Shown: positions 1 through 12,601, counted from the first letter of the stretch. The stretch: DNA of 64,000 nucleotides from Uranotaenia lowii (GCF_029784155.1 NC_073691.1:91532722-91596721), one strand, 5' to 3'. Numbers and translations are program-made. The notes: generated from the letters alone by a model not told the origin.

Positions 1-1217
1 TTGCTGGGGGATGGCTATCTGGCAGATAGACCACCCTACCTTTAGCCGCCTACACTTGAGTGCTGCGTTTGCTGCCGCAACCGGAAGTTTCACGAACGCC
101 ACCTGTGTCCTGGATTTGGGAGGCACTTTCCGCATCCTGACCGAAATCTGATCCGTTTCTATCTTACACAGATCCTTCAACGCTTCCTTGCCCTTAACAT
201 CCGTGGCTATCTCGTCGAGGTTTTTAACCGTAACGGTAACCGTGGTGCTTAGAACTCGAATTTTCGCAGCTTCGCCAACTATCTCCTGAGTAAGCGCACT
301 GTACTCTGCGCTTTCCACCGATGAGCCACGTCGAAGCTCGAGGATCATCTCGCCGGACCGTGTTCGGCGGATTCTCCTCACGTCCCCTCCTAGGCCTACC
401 AGCCTATTGCTTGATCTCATTTGGCGGAGGCCATCAGGGTAGGTCCCTTCTGGTGTCTTTACTACCAAAGCCTCCCCCTGATCCCTGACCCGCTTGGGCT
501 TGGGTTTCAGTTTGGCCTTCGTGGTCTTTTTCCTTTTGCGCTCAACCTTCTGCCACCCGATTGGCGCCTCAGGAACTTGGCCTGTCTCACTTCCTGCACC
601 CTCATCTTCATTTCCGCCCGGATCCTGCCGGACCGTAGGATCCCGGGCCCGCTTTTTTGGGGCTCCTGGCCTCGTTTCGCCTGGCGACCCTCTCTTACTT
701 TTGCCGTTTCCGGCAACCTCCTCACCGCCATCCGTCTGCACGTAGACGCTTCTTCGGTCGGGTTGTATCTGCCCGAAAAGGGGTCGCAACATTCTCGCGT
801 GCCTTCGACCGGCACTCCGGAGCAGTGAGCAGGCTCACCACTGTCCTGTTTGCTTTCACAAACATTGCCATCACGTTTGCAAGTTTCTCGCGCACTTCCT
901 TGTGGATGTTGGACTTCTTCCTCACTCCTCACACAATCCACAAGGTCCTGCATCCCCGCCATTGCGACAGCTAGCTCAGCAGGGGTCTCAGGGTCCTGAA
1001 GCTCCTGGGAGCTTTGGAGTTCCTCGACTGCCTGCTGAATCTGAGCGAAGGGGTCTCCGCTCTCACCACTATCAACAGGCGTCCTCACCGGCTCGGCGGG
1101 TTGCCTAACCGGCGAGCGCCTTAGCCCGCTCTTACCAAACGGATTAGGACAAGCGTCCCTCTCGGCATCGCTCCCTTCTATCCGCGTTCTATTATTTTGT
1201 CTGCTGTTGTTGTTCAT
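1..1217 (-). pseudogene. R1-like non-LTR retrotransposon ORF1 (gag-like), frameshifted, runs off the window
   Basis: On the minus strand a reading frame starts at MNNNSRQNN (Met near 1217) and runs to a stop at 507. A second frame upstream of 507 carries the rest: a KPKPKRVRDQ stretch, PEGTYPDGLRQ, then RRTRSGEMILEL and KVGWSICQI near the window edge. This order is typical of the ORF1 C-terminal half of R1-clade LINEs, just before the CCHC knuckles, which would lie outside the window. ORF1 protein binds the element's RNA in the retrotransposition particle. The frame change falls between about 505 and 550, so this copy is broken or contains a sequence error. The base composition is clearly more GC-rich than the flanking sequence, as expected for a younger LINE insertion. 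Exact clade (R1, Waldo, I) is inferred from motif memory. Confidence 0.75.
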
Positions 1218-2495
1218 AGTAAAACCCACGAGTAGCGAGGTAAATATACGGTCCACTGCGCCAGTAACCTGCTTAGCGCAGCAAGGACTGGGATACTGTG
1301 GGGTGTGTCCTGGTGACCCACAGGCTACCGTTTGGGACTGGCGTGACTTAACGACCCGCCAGCCTTCCAGATACATCGGCACGATTCAGCGTTACACCTT
1401 CACCAAATGGAGTCGGTTTCCAATAGTTTTTCCATGTTCATAGTCCGCGTTCGTTGCAAAGGTCTTCATAAAGGTGGGGGGTTGTAGTTCTCTCGACCGT
1501 ACATCTGCATAAAGCAGACACGTTTCCACTCTGCACCACGGGGAGGTGGAACTACTTCGCAGAGCAACGAACCTCGTTCCCGAGTAGCATGTTCTCCTCG
1601 TATGCCAGAGTAAAGAAGGACTTTCCCGGACTGTGTCTTGTGTTCCGGACTTTGCTCAGTCCCAGAATTTCAAGCTTGAAGCGGCTAGCTTCTCTAGCAA
1701 GTTTTGCCAGCTTGTCTTGGGGGGGGGGGGGTTAAAACGTTCCAAGTTCCCATTCGTGTCCGTGTGTTCATGCTAAAAGTTGTTGCCAAAGTTCCAGGTC
1801 GGTCGTTTCTTTCGGATTCCGTAACAATTTTATGAATCGGGAGCAGTAGATTGTTAGCCTAAGGTCCCTATCCCACGATGGGGCTGCCATCTTGGACTTA
1901 GCTGGCGGGAGCCGCATTTCATAAAATTCAGCCACTCGCTGCAAGACAGACGCTAATTGAGCCGCCCCTTGACCTGGAGAACAGACGCTCGGTTGTTGTT
2001 GCACGCTGTCCCAGACCTGGGGAACAGACGCGTGCGACCACCTGCTCAGTCTGCATCGACCAAAGCATCCAAAGATAGGAGTTGTGAATAAGAGGTGATA
2101 TGACCACTATGGGGTCTCGTGTTGCACATTATACACCATTTAAATCATTAGAGTTCATTAGAATGATCATTATTAAAACTTTTTTTAGTCTTTAAGAGAG
2201 TTTTGCATTGAACAGGTTGACAAATTTCACCAAACTGAGCATGCTTCATTTAAAAAACAATAGTTTTGTTTGGTACCGGCACGAGTTTTTATCATAAACG
2301 ATTACAACTCTTTTCAAAAAGTGCTCAATTTTCTGTGGAAAGGTAAAAAAAATGCGGCAAAAATGCTCCAGTGAATTTCTATTTGCCAAACCTAGCTGTA
2401 AACAACAACACCCAGCAGAAATCAGCTGTTTAAACGTAATGCGGAATAAGTAGGGTTGTATCAAAATTGAGCTTAGACACAAAGGGCATAACTTT
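1218..2495. other. Probable LINE 5' UTR followed by unassigned sequence
   Basis: The stretch from 1218 to about 2095 keeps the higher GC content of the LINE ORF1 next to it and may be that element's 5' UTR; its 5' end is not defined. It includes a run of G at about 1720-1731. From about 2100 the sequence becomes AT-rich intergenic or intronic DNA with no gene I can support. Confidence 0.3.
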
Positions 2496-2503
2496 TTTTA
2501 CCA

Positions 2504-3505
2504 TTGGGTAAAACCCAACCATATTTTTCACACTTTCTCATTGATGTGTATTGTTTACATGCTGTCAAACTCGAAGTCGTGTTTTTCGATTCAACGAAAA
2601 TTGAAGTGAACCAACGCGAGTCAAGAGAACAAATTCTTTCCAAACACCAGGAATTTATAAAACTGTCGTACCGGCAGTTGGGAAAAATGTTGAACATTCA
2701 CCATTCATCCGTCTCCAGAGTGTTGATGCGATTCCAGGAGCGATTGACGTTGGACCACGGCAATAGAGCTGGAAGAAAACCGGGAGCAAAAAGATGGAGG
2801 GAAAGGTGAAGCGAACTTCCCAAATCGCGATGAGCGGCAACAATCGACGGCTAAAACTCGGGCACGGAAGCAGTACGAGAAGATGCTGACAAAATAAGAC
2901 TGCTGTGTGATAGACGACGAAACGTATATATATATGTAAAAGCCGATATTAAGCAAATTCTGGGGTTGGAGTTTTTCCACCGGCAAGAGAAAGTTCGATA
3001 TGGACGACAAATTTAAGAAGAAGAAAATGTCGGAGTTGGCGTCCAAATATCTCGTTTGGCACGCCATCTGTCCTTGCGGACTGAGGAGTAAGCGTTTCGT
3101 GACAGAGGGCACAGTAAATGACGAGATCTTCAAATCTGGGTGCCTCGAGAAGCGCCTTTTGCCGTTCTTCCAGCAGCACGACAAAGCTCCGCTATTTTGG
3201 CCAAATTTGGCATCATATGTCACTATTTTAAAAGTGTCATGGAGTGTTATGAGTCCAATTCTGTCGATTTTTCTCCAAAGGACATGAACCCGCCAAACTG
3301 TCCGGAGCTGCGCCCGGTGGAGCAGAACTGTGCAATAATGAAGCGGGGACTTCGGAAGAGCAAGAAGACAGTCAAAGACGAAAAGGATATGTTAAGAAAA
3401 TGGAAAAAAAACTGAGAAACTGGTACCGAATGACACTGTAAAGACTTTGATGGAGGGCATCAAGCAAAAACTCGTTCAATTTTACACTCAATGCTCCATC
3501 GATTA
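2504..3505 (+). pseudogene. ITmD37E (Tc1/mariner superfamily) transposase relic
   Basis: Conceptual translation across several frames gives a helix-turn-helix region (YRQLGKMLNIHHSSVSRVL), a GRKPG linker, then VIDDETY (first catalytic Asp), YLVWHAICPCG, LFWPNLASY, and NPPNCPELRPVEQ followed by basic C-terminal sequence ending near 3505. Spacing from the residue in LFWP(N) to the Glu of RPVE is 37 residues, which identifies the ITmD37E group known from mosquitoes. The second catalytic Asp is replaced by Asn. A TA-repeat expansion near 2925-2937 and at least two other frame changes disrupt the frame, so no active transposase is made. Terminal inverted repeats were not located. A second fragment of the same family sits at 44214-44577. 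Confidence 0.85.
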
Positions 3506-3584
3506 ACTTTTCTTTCGACTTTTGAAGTATATATATATGTATAAAACTACCCTAAAATTTTGGTTTGATTCAAAACATTATAAG

Positions 3585-4080
3585 AAAATTGGCATGACAT
3601 TGTTGGTGTCGCAATAATTTCGTATTCGCCCTTTAATGGGACAACCTGAAGATTCTTCAGTTATTTTTAATTTCTAAGAAACATGTTTGTCCTTGCCCAG
3701 AGAAAGGTGTTACTAGCAACAAACCTTTCTATTAATGCAAAAACTCTAATAAAAACTTTTTAATAAATTTAGTTTTTGACAAATTTTCGATGCCATGAAG
3801 GCCAAAAGACAGAAAAACACCGATTGCAGTAGTTATTGGTTTTGTTTTGAACTAAATTTAACATCTTTTCTGTCACTAAAGCTGGTATGAGAAAAAGACA
3901 TGAGGTGCTGCATACATTTAGGGATAAAAATTATGACAAGAAAATCTACTAACTGAAATAAAAAAAAAACAAATGTGGGATGAAAAATTAATGTTAACAA
4001 TCGTGTGATGCGTTACAATTATATTCCAATGTATGGAAACGAGATTTACTTGGTGGTACTTTAATTAGCGGTTTTTGCAT
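3585..4080 (+). mobile_element. Degenerate copy of MITE family A (TA-flanked, CCGTCAACTGGGG termini)
   Basis: Carries the family's recognisable inner motif GCTGCATACATTTAGGG (about 3907) followed by the same downstream order of sequence (AAAATCTACTAACTGAAAT, TTAATGTTAACAA) seen in the better preserved copy at 39066-39970. The termini are decayed, so the limits are approximate. Confidence 0.5.
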
Positions 4081-4105
4081 CTTACCCCAGATTGGTCAAT
4101 GAATT

Positions 4106-4560
4106 ATAAAAACACTAGCTGACCCGGTGTGTTTTGATACACCTTCCAAAAATAAATGAAATTTTTAAACACCATTCAAGATGAGTTTTACATATTTCGT
4201 AGGAAGCATTTTAAATTTAATGCATTTAAAATAGAATTATAATTGAAAAGCCACCAGTTTAAAAAGAGAGCTGCAAGTGGAGTTTCGAATTTCAGTACAA
4301 AGATGATTTAATATTATTTTCAGGAAATTAATATCTTCATTTGTAATCATATCAAAATTGTGACAGAATGCCTGCAAGACCAAGTGTTTTCGCTCAAATT
4401 TTGAATCTGTTAATTTTTTAGAAAACTCGAATATCAAAACAAAATGTCTTTCTTTTTATTTGTGACTCCCAAATTACGATAAGAATGCATAATTATAAAA
4501 AAAAATTAGTCCTTTTTCGAGTTAAAAAGGTGCACCAATCGACTCGAAATATATCTGCCG
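4106..4560 (+). mobile_element. 5' part of an AGCTGACCCGG-type element
   Basis: Begins with CTAGCTGACCCGGTGTG, followed by ACACCTTCCAAAA and an inner GAGAGCTGCAAGTGGAGTTT block. The same order occurs at 20778-21250 and 38487-38950, so this is a dispersed repeat. No coding capacity is visible. Superfamily unknown; the conserved start resembles a widespread insect repeat whose 3' end reads ...TATATATAGAT. Confidence 0.55.
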
Positions 4561-6291
4561 CCATGTTTGCCGCTATATACGCCAAGTATTTGGATTTGGT
4601 TGCCTACCTGAAGGCGTTTTACCTATAGGGATATAAAAAAGTGTACTTTGAAAAGCGTAATTTTCGAGAAGTTTAGCTATTATATATGATTTTTTTTCCA
4701 AAGGATGGTTAGTTATCAAAAATGCGGTGAACATGTAATTCAACATATGATGTTTCAATTATTACATTCCGTATAATCATGGTTCTATTCCTTTCCACGC
4801 TTTCGGTATGGTGCGTTCTGTCCATTAGTTTAGGCGTTCTACCCGGCGGTCTATTTTTTTGATTTTTTTTCGGGGATTTTCATCCTATTGGATGAACATC
4901 CCATATTTTTTTCCGCTGAAAACTTGTTGCAGTTATTTTGAATCTAAAATAAGATAAACGACTTCAAATACTCCCGTTACTTTTTTATAGAAACTGTTTA
5001 TCTTCCTCACATGATGTCTATGACCTAGCTCTATTTTCATGATAGTACAGTGCATAGCTAGGGTGTTGCGCAATTCTGTTAACAGTTTTCTTGTGCAATA
5101 AGTTTATTTCGGAAGCTGAAAGATAAACTGCTCACCTTCACCATTACTGGTTGTCAATGCCGTTCTTCTTTGTACCCGACGTCCGTAACCCATTTTTCAT
5201 TTCCATTCAATGAGAACTTGCGTAAACATAATCGCCCACGGTGTGGCACACTTGCAAACATACATATGTAGGTATAAAATGCCAGCATAAGTGAATTTAT
5301 GTTTTTCTTGGCTGCCGAAACCATATCGAGACTCTGCGCTCTCATATTGAATGCACAAGAGGAATACCGGTGGAGATAAGTCATTTTTTTCTTTACCCAG
5401 GATCATCTACATGGTGCCACATTCCCGGGAAAACCTTTTGAAACGGTCGAAATGTGGTGGAATCGTTTGCCAGATCCGGCTTTTGCTTCCATCGGATTCT
5501 TATTTTATTGTTATTTTTCATTTCTATCTCTCTCGTCTCGGTGCCTATATCTCGCTATCTCTGCCCCCAGGTCTCACTCGAGATCTGGATTACCTTTTGG
5601 CTGCCGGCTGCTGTAATATGTGTTCCGATTTTATTTTGCTCAAAACATCCCCAACTGCTGCTTGGCTGCGATGAAGATGCTTTTATCTGCTTTTAAGCGC
5701 CTCTCCCCTGAATCGATGCAACCCGCGCCGCCACCAGGCAGAAAGGGTCATGCGATAGCAGCACGAATAGAGACGAGACGGAAAAAAGCTCGAGATATCA
5801 TGATTTATGGGTTATAAATCAGCGAAGCGTGGAAAATGTCGAAACACAATGTATTCATTTCAATTTGATGGCCTCAAATGAATCCCTTTTTCTGGCCTTG
5901 CTACGTGTAGACCTACTGACTCGGGGATTGTTTCTCCTTTATCAGGGGGTAGACAAATCCGTGCAAACGATTTTTATGGGCGTGCCTTTCTGACAGAGCA
6001 GTGATGTAGATTAATCAAATACTCATATGATTGGGTTTAACTGCCAAACGCCTCCGTTTATTTCGCTACCAAGCCATTCGTTTTTTTTTTTCTTTTGACG
6101 AATCAAGTGTGATTTGAGAAATAAATGATCTTTTTTGAATTGCATCCCAAGAATAATATATCAGTCTTTTTTTGTATAAAACTCTCTAAGTTTACCATTG
6201 ACGAAAGAATATTGTGAAAAGGTATCCAGGCGAAGAATTGGAATCTCAAAACGTCATTATTATAGCTGAAATGATTTTTATTGTTGTTTCA
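4561..6291. other. AT-rich sequence with no supported gene
   Basis: Several short open frames exist here (for example 5351-5674) but they lack recognisable motifs, and none extends over both sides of plausible splice sites. The part at 5400-5800 is somewhat more GC-rich and may be single-copy intronic DNA. Confidence 0.4.
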
Positions 6292-6293
6292 TA

Positions 6294-6762
6294 CCGTCAA
6301 CTGGGGAAATATGTAACACTTATCAAGTTCAGAGGCTTCTATAAAACTCATGTCCACAGATAATCAAACGGTTTTTCCATCAAAAATTAAAAGGTTGATG
6401 GGTCATTAAATTGACATAGTCAGAAAAAATATTTTGGTCTTTAGTAATTTTTAATTTTCTCAAAACAACCGATACCCTACTCGGAAAAAGAGGTTACTTG
6501 CAACAATTTCGGTTTTCAGTGAAAAATCTAATCAAAACGTAGGATAATTTGTAGTTACTGGACATTTTTGGTTTTGTTCGCACAAAACTTTGCATTTTCT
6601 TCTGTCAATAAAGCTATTTCACTGTGCTGCATACATTTAGGGGTAAAAATACTATGAAAAATACTAGCTGAAATCTTGAATTTGAATGTTTGGATTGATG
6701 AAATTTTAATGTTAACAAACGCGAAACGTGACCCCACTGTTGCATGAAGCCCCGTTTGACGG
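6294..6762 (+). mobile_element. MITE family A copy, short form
   Basis: Left terminus CCGTCAACTGGGG preceded by TA (6292-6293); right terminus GCCCCGTTTGACGG ending at 6762. The inner GCTGCATACATTTAGGGG motif is at about 6628. The right flank reads CA instead of TA, consistent with decay of a TA target duplication. Non-coding, so it would need a Tc1/mariner-type transposase in trans. Confidence 0.75.
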
Positions 6763-8620
6763 CATCTTGCTTTCAAATGACTGTCCCATAAATTTACAAA
6801 ATCAAATGTCTTAACAATTATTCAATATGTTTACATAAGTTTTTAACCTGTTGGTATCTGCCTAAATTTTATGATTAACTGTCCAAAATTTTGAATCTCT
6901 TGGACCATTTTCCAAAGCTTGGAGAAATCTTACAAACAAATTTCAAATCCATGTGCCATACCTACCTACCTAGGACGATTTTCTCCAACAGGGTCGCTAA
7001 CTTTTCCACTTTCCTTGTCCGCCCGAGGATGAACGATTCGCATAAATTATTGCCCCCTTGAGCTAGCTGTCGGTCTTTACCCTGCCAACCCACCTTCAAC
7101 GATGCGTAGCAAAACGGAAAACAGCAACGGGCCAAGAAACGGTCGTTGGCTAACTGCTTCTGATTCTCACACGATAAATCAACCGTCTCGCCGCGTGTCG
7201 CGGTGGAATTCTCTTTAAAGCGATTCGTTTTGGCGAGTCTGTCGCTTAAGTGTTAACACTTAACCATGATTTAAAATGCTTTGTTCGAACGAACGTTTGA
7301 AAGCATCAAATTTGTATCAGATACTTTTTTTTTAAACCAACTCTATTTGGTTCGCCTAAAGTTATGCAACCAATTTTTCTAGACCAGTGATTTTCAAACT
7401 TTTTTCATTCGCCGCCCCCCTTTTCTCGTTATTTTTGAGCTCATCGCTTCATCACATTAACATGGAAATTGTTTAAAAATTGATGCGGAACTTGTTTGAA
7501 AACAGAATTTAGTTTCCCTTTTTAATTTGAACTATCGTTTTTACAGCTCTCAAACACGTTGTGAAGTGAAATGATATCTTGAAAAGCTCAAACTAATTTC
7601 AAGGTAAACCGAAGTACACTTTTCCAGCATCAATTTCAATTGCTGGCTTAAAAAAATCCACAGGAAATTCTTAGTTAAGAAAAACGCCTAAATGGATGCA
7701 AAATAATCATCGGAAATTGTGTAATTACAAATATCCCAAATATTTTGCTTAGATGCAATTAAATTATGTGGTAAATTCAATAGCTTTCAACTCTAGTGTC
7801 GTCCTTTTGACTTTTCTGCTAACGTCTACCATCCGGTGCTCTCTAGGAAGATGGATTGAACGATCCGGTAATTAGTGCTGTAATAATGTCTGTCAAAGTA
7901 AATTCTCCCAGTTAGCTGCGCAAATTCGGATTCGCATTTAACCCATCTTCGACGATTCTTAATGGCAGATCAACGGGAGGGAAAAATAAAATCAACTCCC
8001 TCCCCCACCTTCTCTTAAGAATGGTAATTAATCTTGTTAATTTGCACGCACAAACTGGATGGAAGCCCTAGAAGCAGCAATGTGGAAGAAGACGAAAGAC
8101 AAATAGCTCAAAGAGTTTTTCAATCGGATAAGCAATCTTTACTTTTGAAAGTTACTTTATATTCGGGATTCTCCTGTTAAGCCATCAGTAGATGGTTATC
8201 ACGCCTGCAGTAGCACGAGTTGAATTTGAGAAAACTATAATCTGATTCCAAATCATGATGCTAATTCGAGGATGAAAATCTTGATTATAAATCTTTAATG
8301 CCGAACTTCAACTTTAGACGGAGCTACAAAAAACGGCGTAAATCCTGAGCCAATCATTATTTTTATTAACTTTTAGCGCAGAATGTTCCAAAATGACTAC
8401 TGAAAACGGTTTGACAAGCAGTTGTCCGAAGCTACTCCTAAGAGAAGCTGAAAAACACGAGAAAACTGGAAATGGACCTATTTTTCGGACTGATTTTTTA
8501 GAAATAAAATATTCAAGGTTAACTCCCCTAATCAGTTCCAAATTTTTAACCCGTAAGAGCTCTTAGAGTGTCAATTTCACACTTCTGACTATAGCTTCAA
8601 CATTTCTCTATCGATTTTTA
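6763..8620. other. AT-rich sequence with no supported gene
   Basis: No exon-like segment with credible splice sites was found. The stretch 6960-7260 is less AT-rich than its surroundings but translates to nothing recognised. 8310-8540 repeats in reverse an inner motif (CTGCTTGTCAAAC) also present near 28120 and 31350, so a dispersed repeat lies here. Confidence 0.35.
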
Positions 8621-8960
8621 CTTAGGAGAGATAAGGGCATAATGGCCACCTTAAGGAAAACGCTTATTTAACCATAGAAAACAGCTACAATATGTGCATT
8701 ACATCATTGTTTCGTGTTCAGATACTAAAATTGTCTATTACCTATTTGGTTGAAACTTGAAAAAGTAGATGAAAACGATTAAAAATGCATTTTAAATTCT
8801 TTTTTGCCGAAAGCTGAAAACCAGACACTGCAGGGCATAATGATAACTCCCCTGGGGCAGAATAAGCACCATTAATTGGGGCACGATGAGCGTTTTGTAC
8901 CGGGGAATCTAGCAGTGAATTCAACTCGATACATAGTCAACTTTATATATAGTTCGCCCC
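8621..8960 (+). repeat. Dispersed repeat, sister of 58806-59060
   Basis: The segment with ACGCTTATTTAACCAT, ACATCATTGTTTCGTGTT, AAAAATGCATTTTAAATT and GAACGATGAGCG-like motifs recurs in the same order at 58806-59060. The 8.6 kb copy begins beside GGGCATAATGGCCACC. No coding capacity is seen; element type unknown. Confidence 0.55.
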
Positions 8961-9318
8961 AAGTGAAAAAATTTAAGTAAAAACGCGTTTTAAAATTGAT
9001 TAAAGTGAAAAATCAAAAATATAGTGATAGTGAAAATTGAGAAACAATGTGTACATAATTTTGCAGTGCGTACAATATAAATAAAGATGATTTTAATGTC
9101 ATAAAAGCTTATTTCGTGGTGCTCAAAATTTATAATATTTTCTTCACTTGAGAACCTAACTGGTTTTTTTTTCTAAATATTTCTTTAAGGATGATATTAT
9201 TATTTCTTTTTTGGTGAATACAATAGGAAGCACGAAACCAATCCTTATAAAGCTATAAGCTACAAGCTATAATTCTTGAGACCGAAATACATATTAATAG
9301 TATGAATATGATACTTCT

Positions 9319-9556
9319 ATGTTCAAAAAATCATGTAAACATACTGTTAAGATAAAACTCACTTGTTTAAGCTACATCGTATAGCTCAAGATTCACAGAC
9401 AGAATACTACAACGGACTATAGAATTTTTGAACAATTTCGATTTTTCTTTCACTACAGTCCATGTTAAATGAGAAAGCCACCAAAGTTGAACAGTACTCT
9501 CTGGAGCCACTTCTGATTTGATTTGAACGTCCAGACAATCGATTGTGTAAAATTAC
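9319..9556 (+). repeat. Left copy of a ~235 bp direct repeat
   Basis: Matches 12602-12830 in the same orientation, from ATGTTCAAAAAA to CCAGACAATCGATTGTGT, including ACAGTACTCTCTGGAGCCAC. The two copies flank the 9927-12594 foldback element and the left minisatellite block. It may be a solo duplicate of a repeat or the remains of a segmental duplication; no LTR hallmarks are visible. Confidence 0.65.
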
Positions 9557-9774
9557 CACTCATTTAGTAAGCATTTGTTTTTGCCATTTTTGCAAATTGC
9601 AAATGAATTGGGATTCGAAAAGAAAACACGACTTGAATATCGCTGAGACTATACGATTTATTCAGAGTGGAACGGAATGTTACGAGATGAATATAAATTT
9701 CTTGGGGATTGAGTCTTTGACATTTTATTATAAAAAAAATAATACATATGACGACCATCTTATAAACAAGCCAA

Positions 9775-9926
9775 AATTATGTCAAAAACATGAAAAATGT
9801 GGCAAAAATATGACAAAATTATGACAAATTTATGGCAAAAATTTGACAATAGAATGACAAAATCCGACAAAACTATGTCATAAGTATGACAAATGTGATC
9901 AAAAAATGACAAAAATATGATAAACT
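9775..9926 (+). repeat. TGACAAAA-type minisatellite, left block
   Basis: Degenerate 10-13 bp units built around ATGACAAAA(T/A). The same units occur at 14140-14215 and 14880-15910, suggesting one array later split by insertions. Confidence 0.75.
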
Positions 9927-10815
9927 AGCTGATCCCGTACGACCTTCGTTTCGCAAGCAAATATAGAAATGTGATAAAATAGGATTATATTTTTCAAATA
10001 AAGTATGGTATTCCTTACACTGAATAAACAATAACTTTTCAGTAAGTGCATTCTTATTTAAAAGATAGAAAACAATCACAACGTATCTGTTTTTTTCCAA
10101 AACCCGTTCTTCAATTCGTACGTTTACCATTTAATTTCCACAAAAATGTCGCGAAAACTGATGCGGGTTCATGAGAATGACGCTTTTTCGTTACATGACT
10201 ATCCGAAATTGTATACCCACAATTCTCAATCAATAACTGTGAACAAATTTTTCCCATCGATCCTATGCATTGACTTCTAACTCAATATTCCAAAATACGG
10301 ATCGATTCGTCTTACCTCAAAAAACCCCGCGTGCTTATTTTTACACCCATTTAATTGGCCGTCTTTTAAAATCCTGATGCGGAATTTTTAATCCCAATCC
10401 GATGCATAATAACGTCAATATCTTAAAACCATAAACAGTAAATATGGACAACCCCTTTTGCAGACCCTTTACACCAAATTTAATACCGGAAATCAATGGA
10501 TCTCTTTAAGCACCTCCTGCGTAGTTTTTCGCTAGAGAGATACAAATCTGCCATCTGTCGTATTTACAAGAAACTTTTTTATTTTTATCAGATGGTGGTA
10601 CTGAAGTGAATCAGGTTAGGGTGACATGAAATCGTTTAGATTTAAAATAAATTCAACTTTAAATTGATTGCTAGTAAACTGTTCAAATGACTGGCCATAA
10701 CATTTTCATTCCTCAACTGTTGAATAAAAAACCTTTGAATTACATCAATGGAATGAAAAAGATTATTTTTAATAACATAAAAAACTTCTCAGATATTCCA
10801 ACTGACATTCAGCTA

Positions 10816-11218
10816 CAGTACCGTTCATAATTGTATAGAAATTGGAAGCATGTGCACTGTCACTTTGACTTTGAACTTCCATAACTTTTCACATATTTTT
10901 TGATCAAACTTTCTTCGTAAGACAGATGAACTATCAAACTATTATATCACAAAATTTGAGCATTCTAAAAAATTTGGGTCCAGAGATACAGTAATTCTAC
11001 GAAAATCGGACTTTTTGGACTTTTACCATTCAAACTGCTATATCTCAGAAACTATCCATCGCTGTTTATTGAAATTTTGCAGAGTGATTGTTGAAATATA
11101 AAGTTAACATGTCTGAAGTTTTTGAAAAGTTCTATCGAAGAGATCAAAAGTTACGCGATGTACAATATTTCAGGCATGAAGCTAAAATGCGATTTCTATA
11201 GAATTTTGGACGAATATG
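10816..11218 (+). mobile_element. Partial copy of TA-flanked MITE family C (CAGTACCGTTCATAATTG termini)
   Basis: Begins TA|CAGTACCGTTCATAATTG and follows the left arm of the copy at 28781-30627 through the stretch ending GAATTTTGGACGAATATG. The rest of the element is missing. Downstream, 11219-11450 on the minus strand has a short open frame starting MPSKEEEQRIKI that could be a transposase N-terminus, but this is weak. Confidence 0.7.
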
Positions 11219-11604
11219 TCCATGGGAAAATAATATTTTATGTTCAACAATCACTAGATCTGCTGCAATTTTGATACGCTGCTCTTCTTCCTTGGACGGC
11301 ATTTTGACAACTGAAGAGTGAATTCCAAAATCAAAATAGGAACAACATTCTACATACACACCTTCAAAATGAGGGGTGTTCAGGTTTTTTAAATGCAAAA
11401 TTGAAAGAAATACGTCAAGTTGATATTGACCAAATTTTGACCGTATCACCCTTTAAATGGATGTAAAAATAACTACACGGGATTGTTTGAAGTAAGACGA
11501 GTCGACCCGTACTGTGGAATTATGAGTTAGGATCGATTAGAAAAATTCGTTCACCGTTATTTATTTAGAATTGTGGGTATACAATTTCGGCTAGTCATGT
11601 ACGC

Positions 11605-12325
11605 TGACAAATCATTTCACACTATAATGTATAAAGTTTCACACATTATCGAAATAAGTAGACCAACACATTAAATGTGTGAATGTACTGCTGCACATTA
11701 ATGTAAAAAACCGTTGAGAAATGTGTGCACACATTTTGCAAAAAGCATTTCAAATGAGAAAGTGTGTGAAATGTACATAGCTCAATAAGAAAAGTGTGTA
11801 AAATAAAGCAATGTTTCAATGTGATCTGGGATGATTCGGAACTAAAATTAAAAATTTGTTGCTATTTCAGTTCAAATAAGTATTATTGAATCAATTAACA
11901 GATTCGCAATGGATTGGTCCTATTTCTGAGCTGGTGTGGGAGTAAAAATTTCTTCCAGCGGAAAACACGGGTGGGATCTGAATAAAAAGAAGAAAACGAT
12001 ATTCAATATAGTTAAAAGGTTTGATTTAATTAGTTACGGTTACTTACCAATAAATGACCATACAACTCAAGACGATAATTTGGTCCTAGAATTATCACAA
12101 ATTTCTGTTCCTCCGGCTCCTTCTTGATTCGTGCAAAACTGATGAAGGAAAATCTGAAACGATAAGTTTTATATCACACAGTTTCCTTTCCCGCTTATTT
12201 CGCATAATGTGTAAATTTGGGAGTTGCATGGTGTGTAAAAATTACAAATTAGTTTGACAGCTCGATATATTTGCCGAAAATGTGTGAAACGTTTTTGTGA
12301 AATGTGTGAAACGATTTATTAGTGT
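11605..12325. mobile_element. Insertion rich in TTTCACACATT motifs inside the foldback arm
   Basis: Comparison of the two foldback arms shows that this segment interrupts the right arm. Its left part carries TTTCACAC/ATGTGTGAA motifs and its right part ends TGTGAAACGATTTATTAG, giving imperfect inverted ends. Coding potential is absent apart from a 63-codon frame with no recognised domain. Type unknown; boundaries are within about 10 bp. Confidence 0.5.
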
Positions 12326-12601
12326 AACCAAAAAGCGTCATTCTCATGAACCAGCACCAGTTTCGCGACATTTTTGTGGAAGTTAAATGGTAAACGTACG
12401 AATTGAAGAACGGGTTTTGGAAAGAAACAGATACGTTGTGATTGTGTTGGTTTTCTATCTTTTAAATAAGAATGCTTTTACTGAAAAGTTATTGTTTACC
12501 AGTGTAAGGAATATCATACTTTGTTTTAAAAACATAATCTTATTTTATCACATTTTTATAATTGCTTGCGAAACGAAGTTCGTACGGGATCAGCTACTTA
12601 T

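Larger units (their letters stand above)
9927..12594. mobile_element. Foldback element with long inverted arms
   Basis: The left end starts AGCTGATCCCGTACGACC and the right end finishes GTACGGGATCAGCT, its inverse. The arms extend from 9927 to about 10350 and from about 11440 to 12594; the right arm is split by an insertion at about 11605-12325. The arms share a long inverted match that includes an open frame beginning MVNVRIEERVLE in both. That frame has no known domain and is probably fortuitous arm sequence. The centre holds a partial Tc1-type MITE (10816-11218). The start resembles that of the AGCTGACCCGG elements elsewhere in the window. Confidence 0.75.

Noticed and set aside
494..974. 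Several + strand open frames of 80-135 codons
   Set aside because: They lie opposite the minus-strand LINE ORF1 and have no independent motif; they are antisense shadows.
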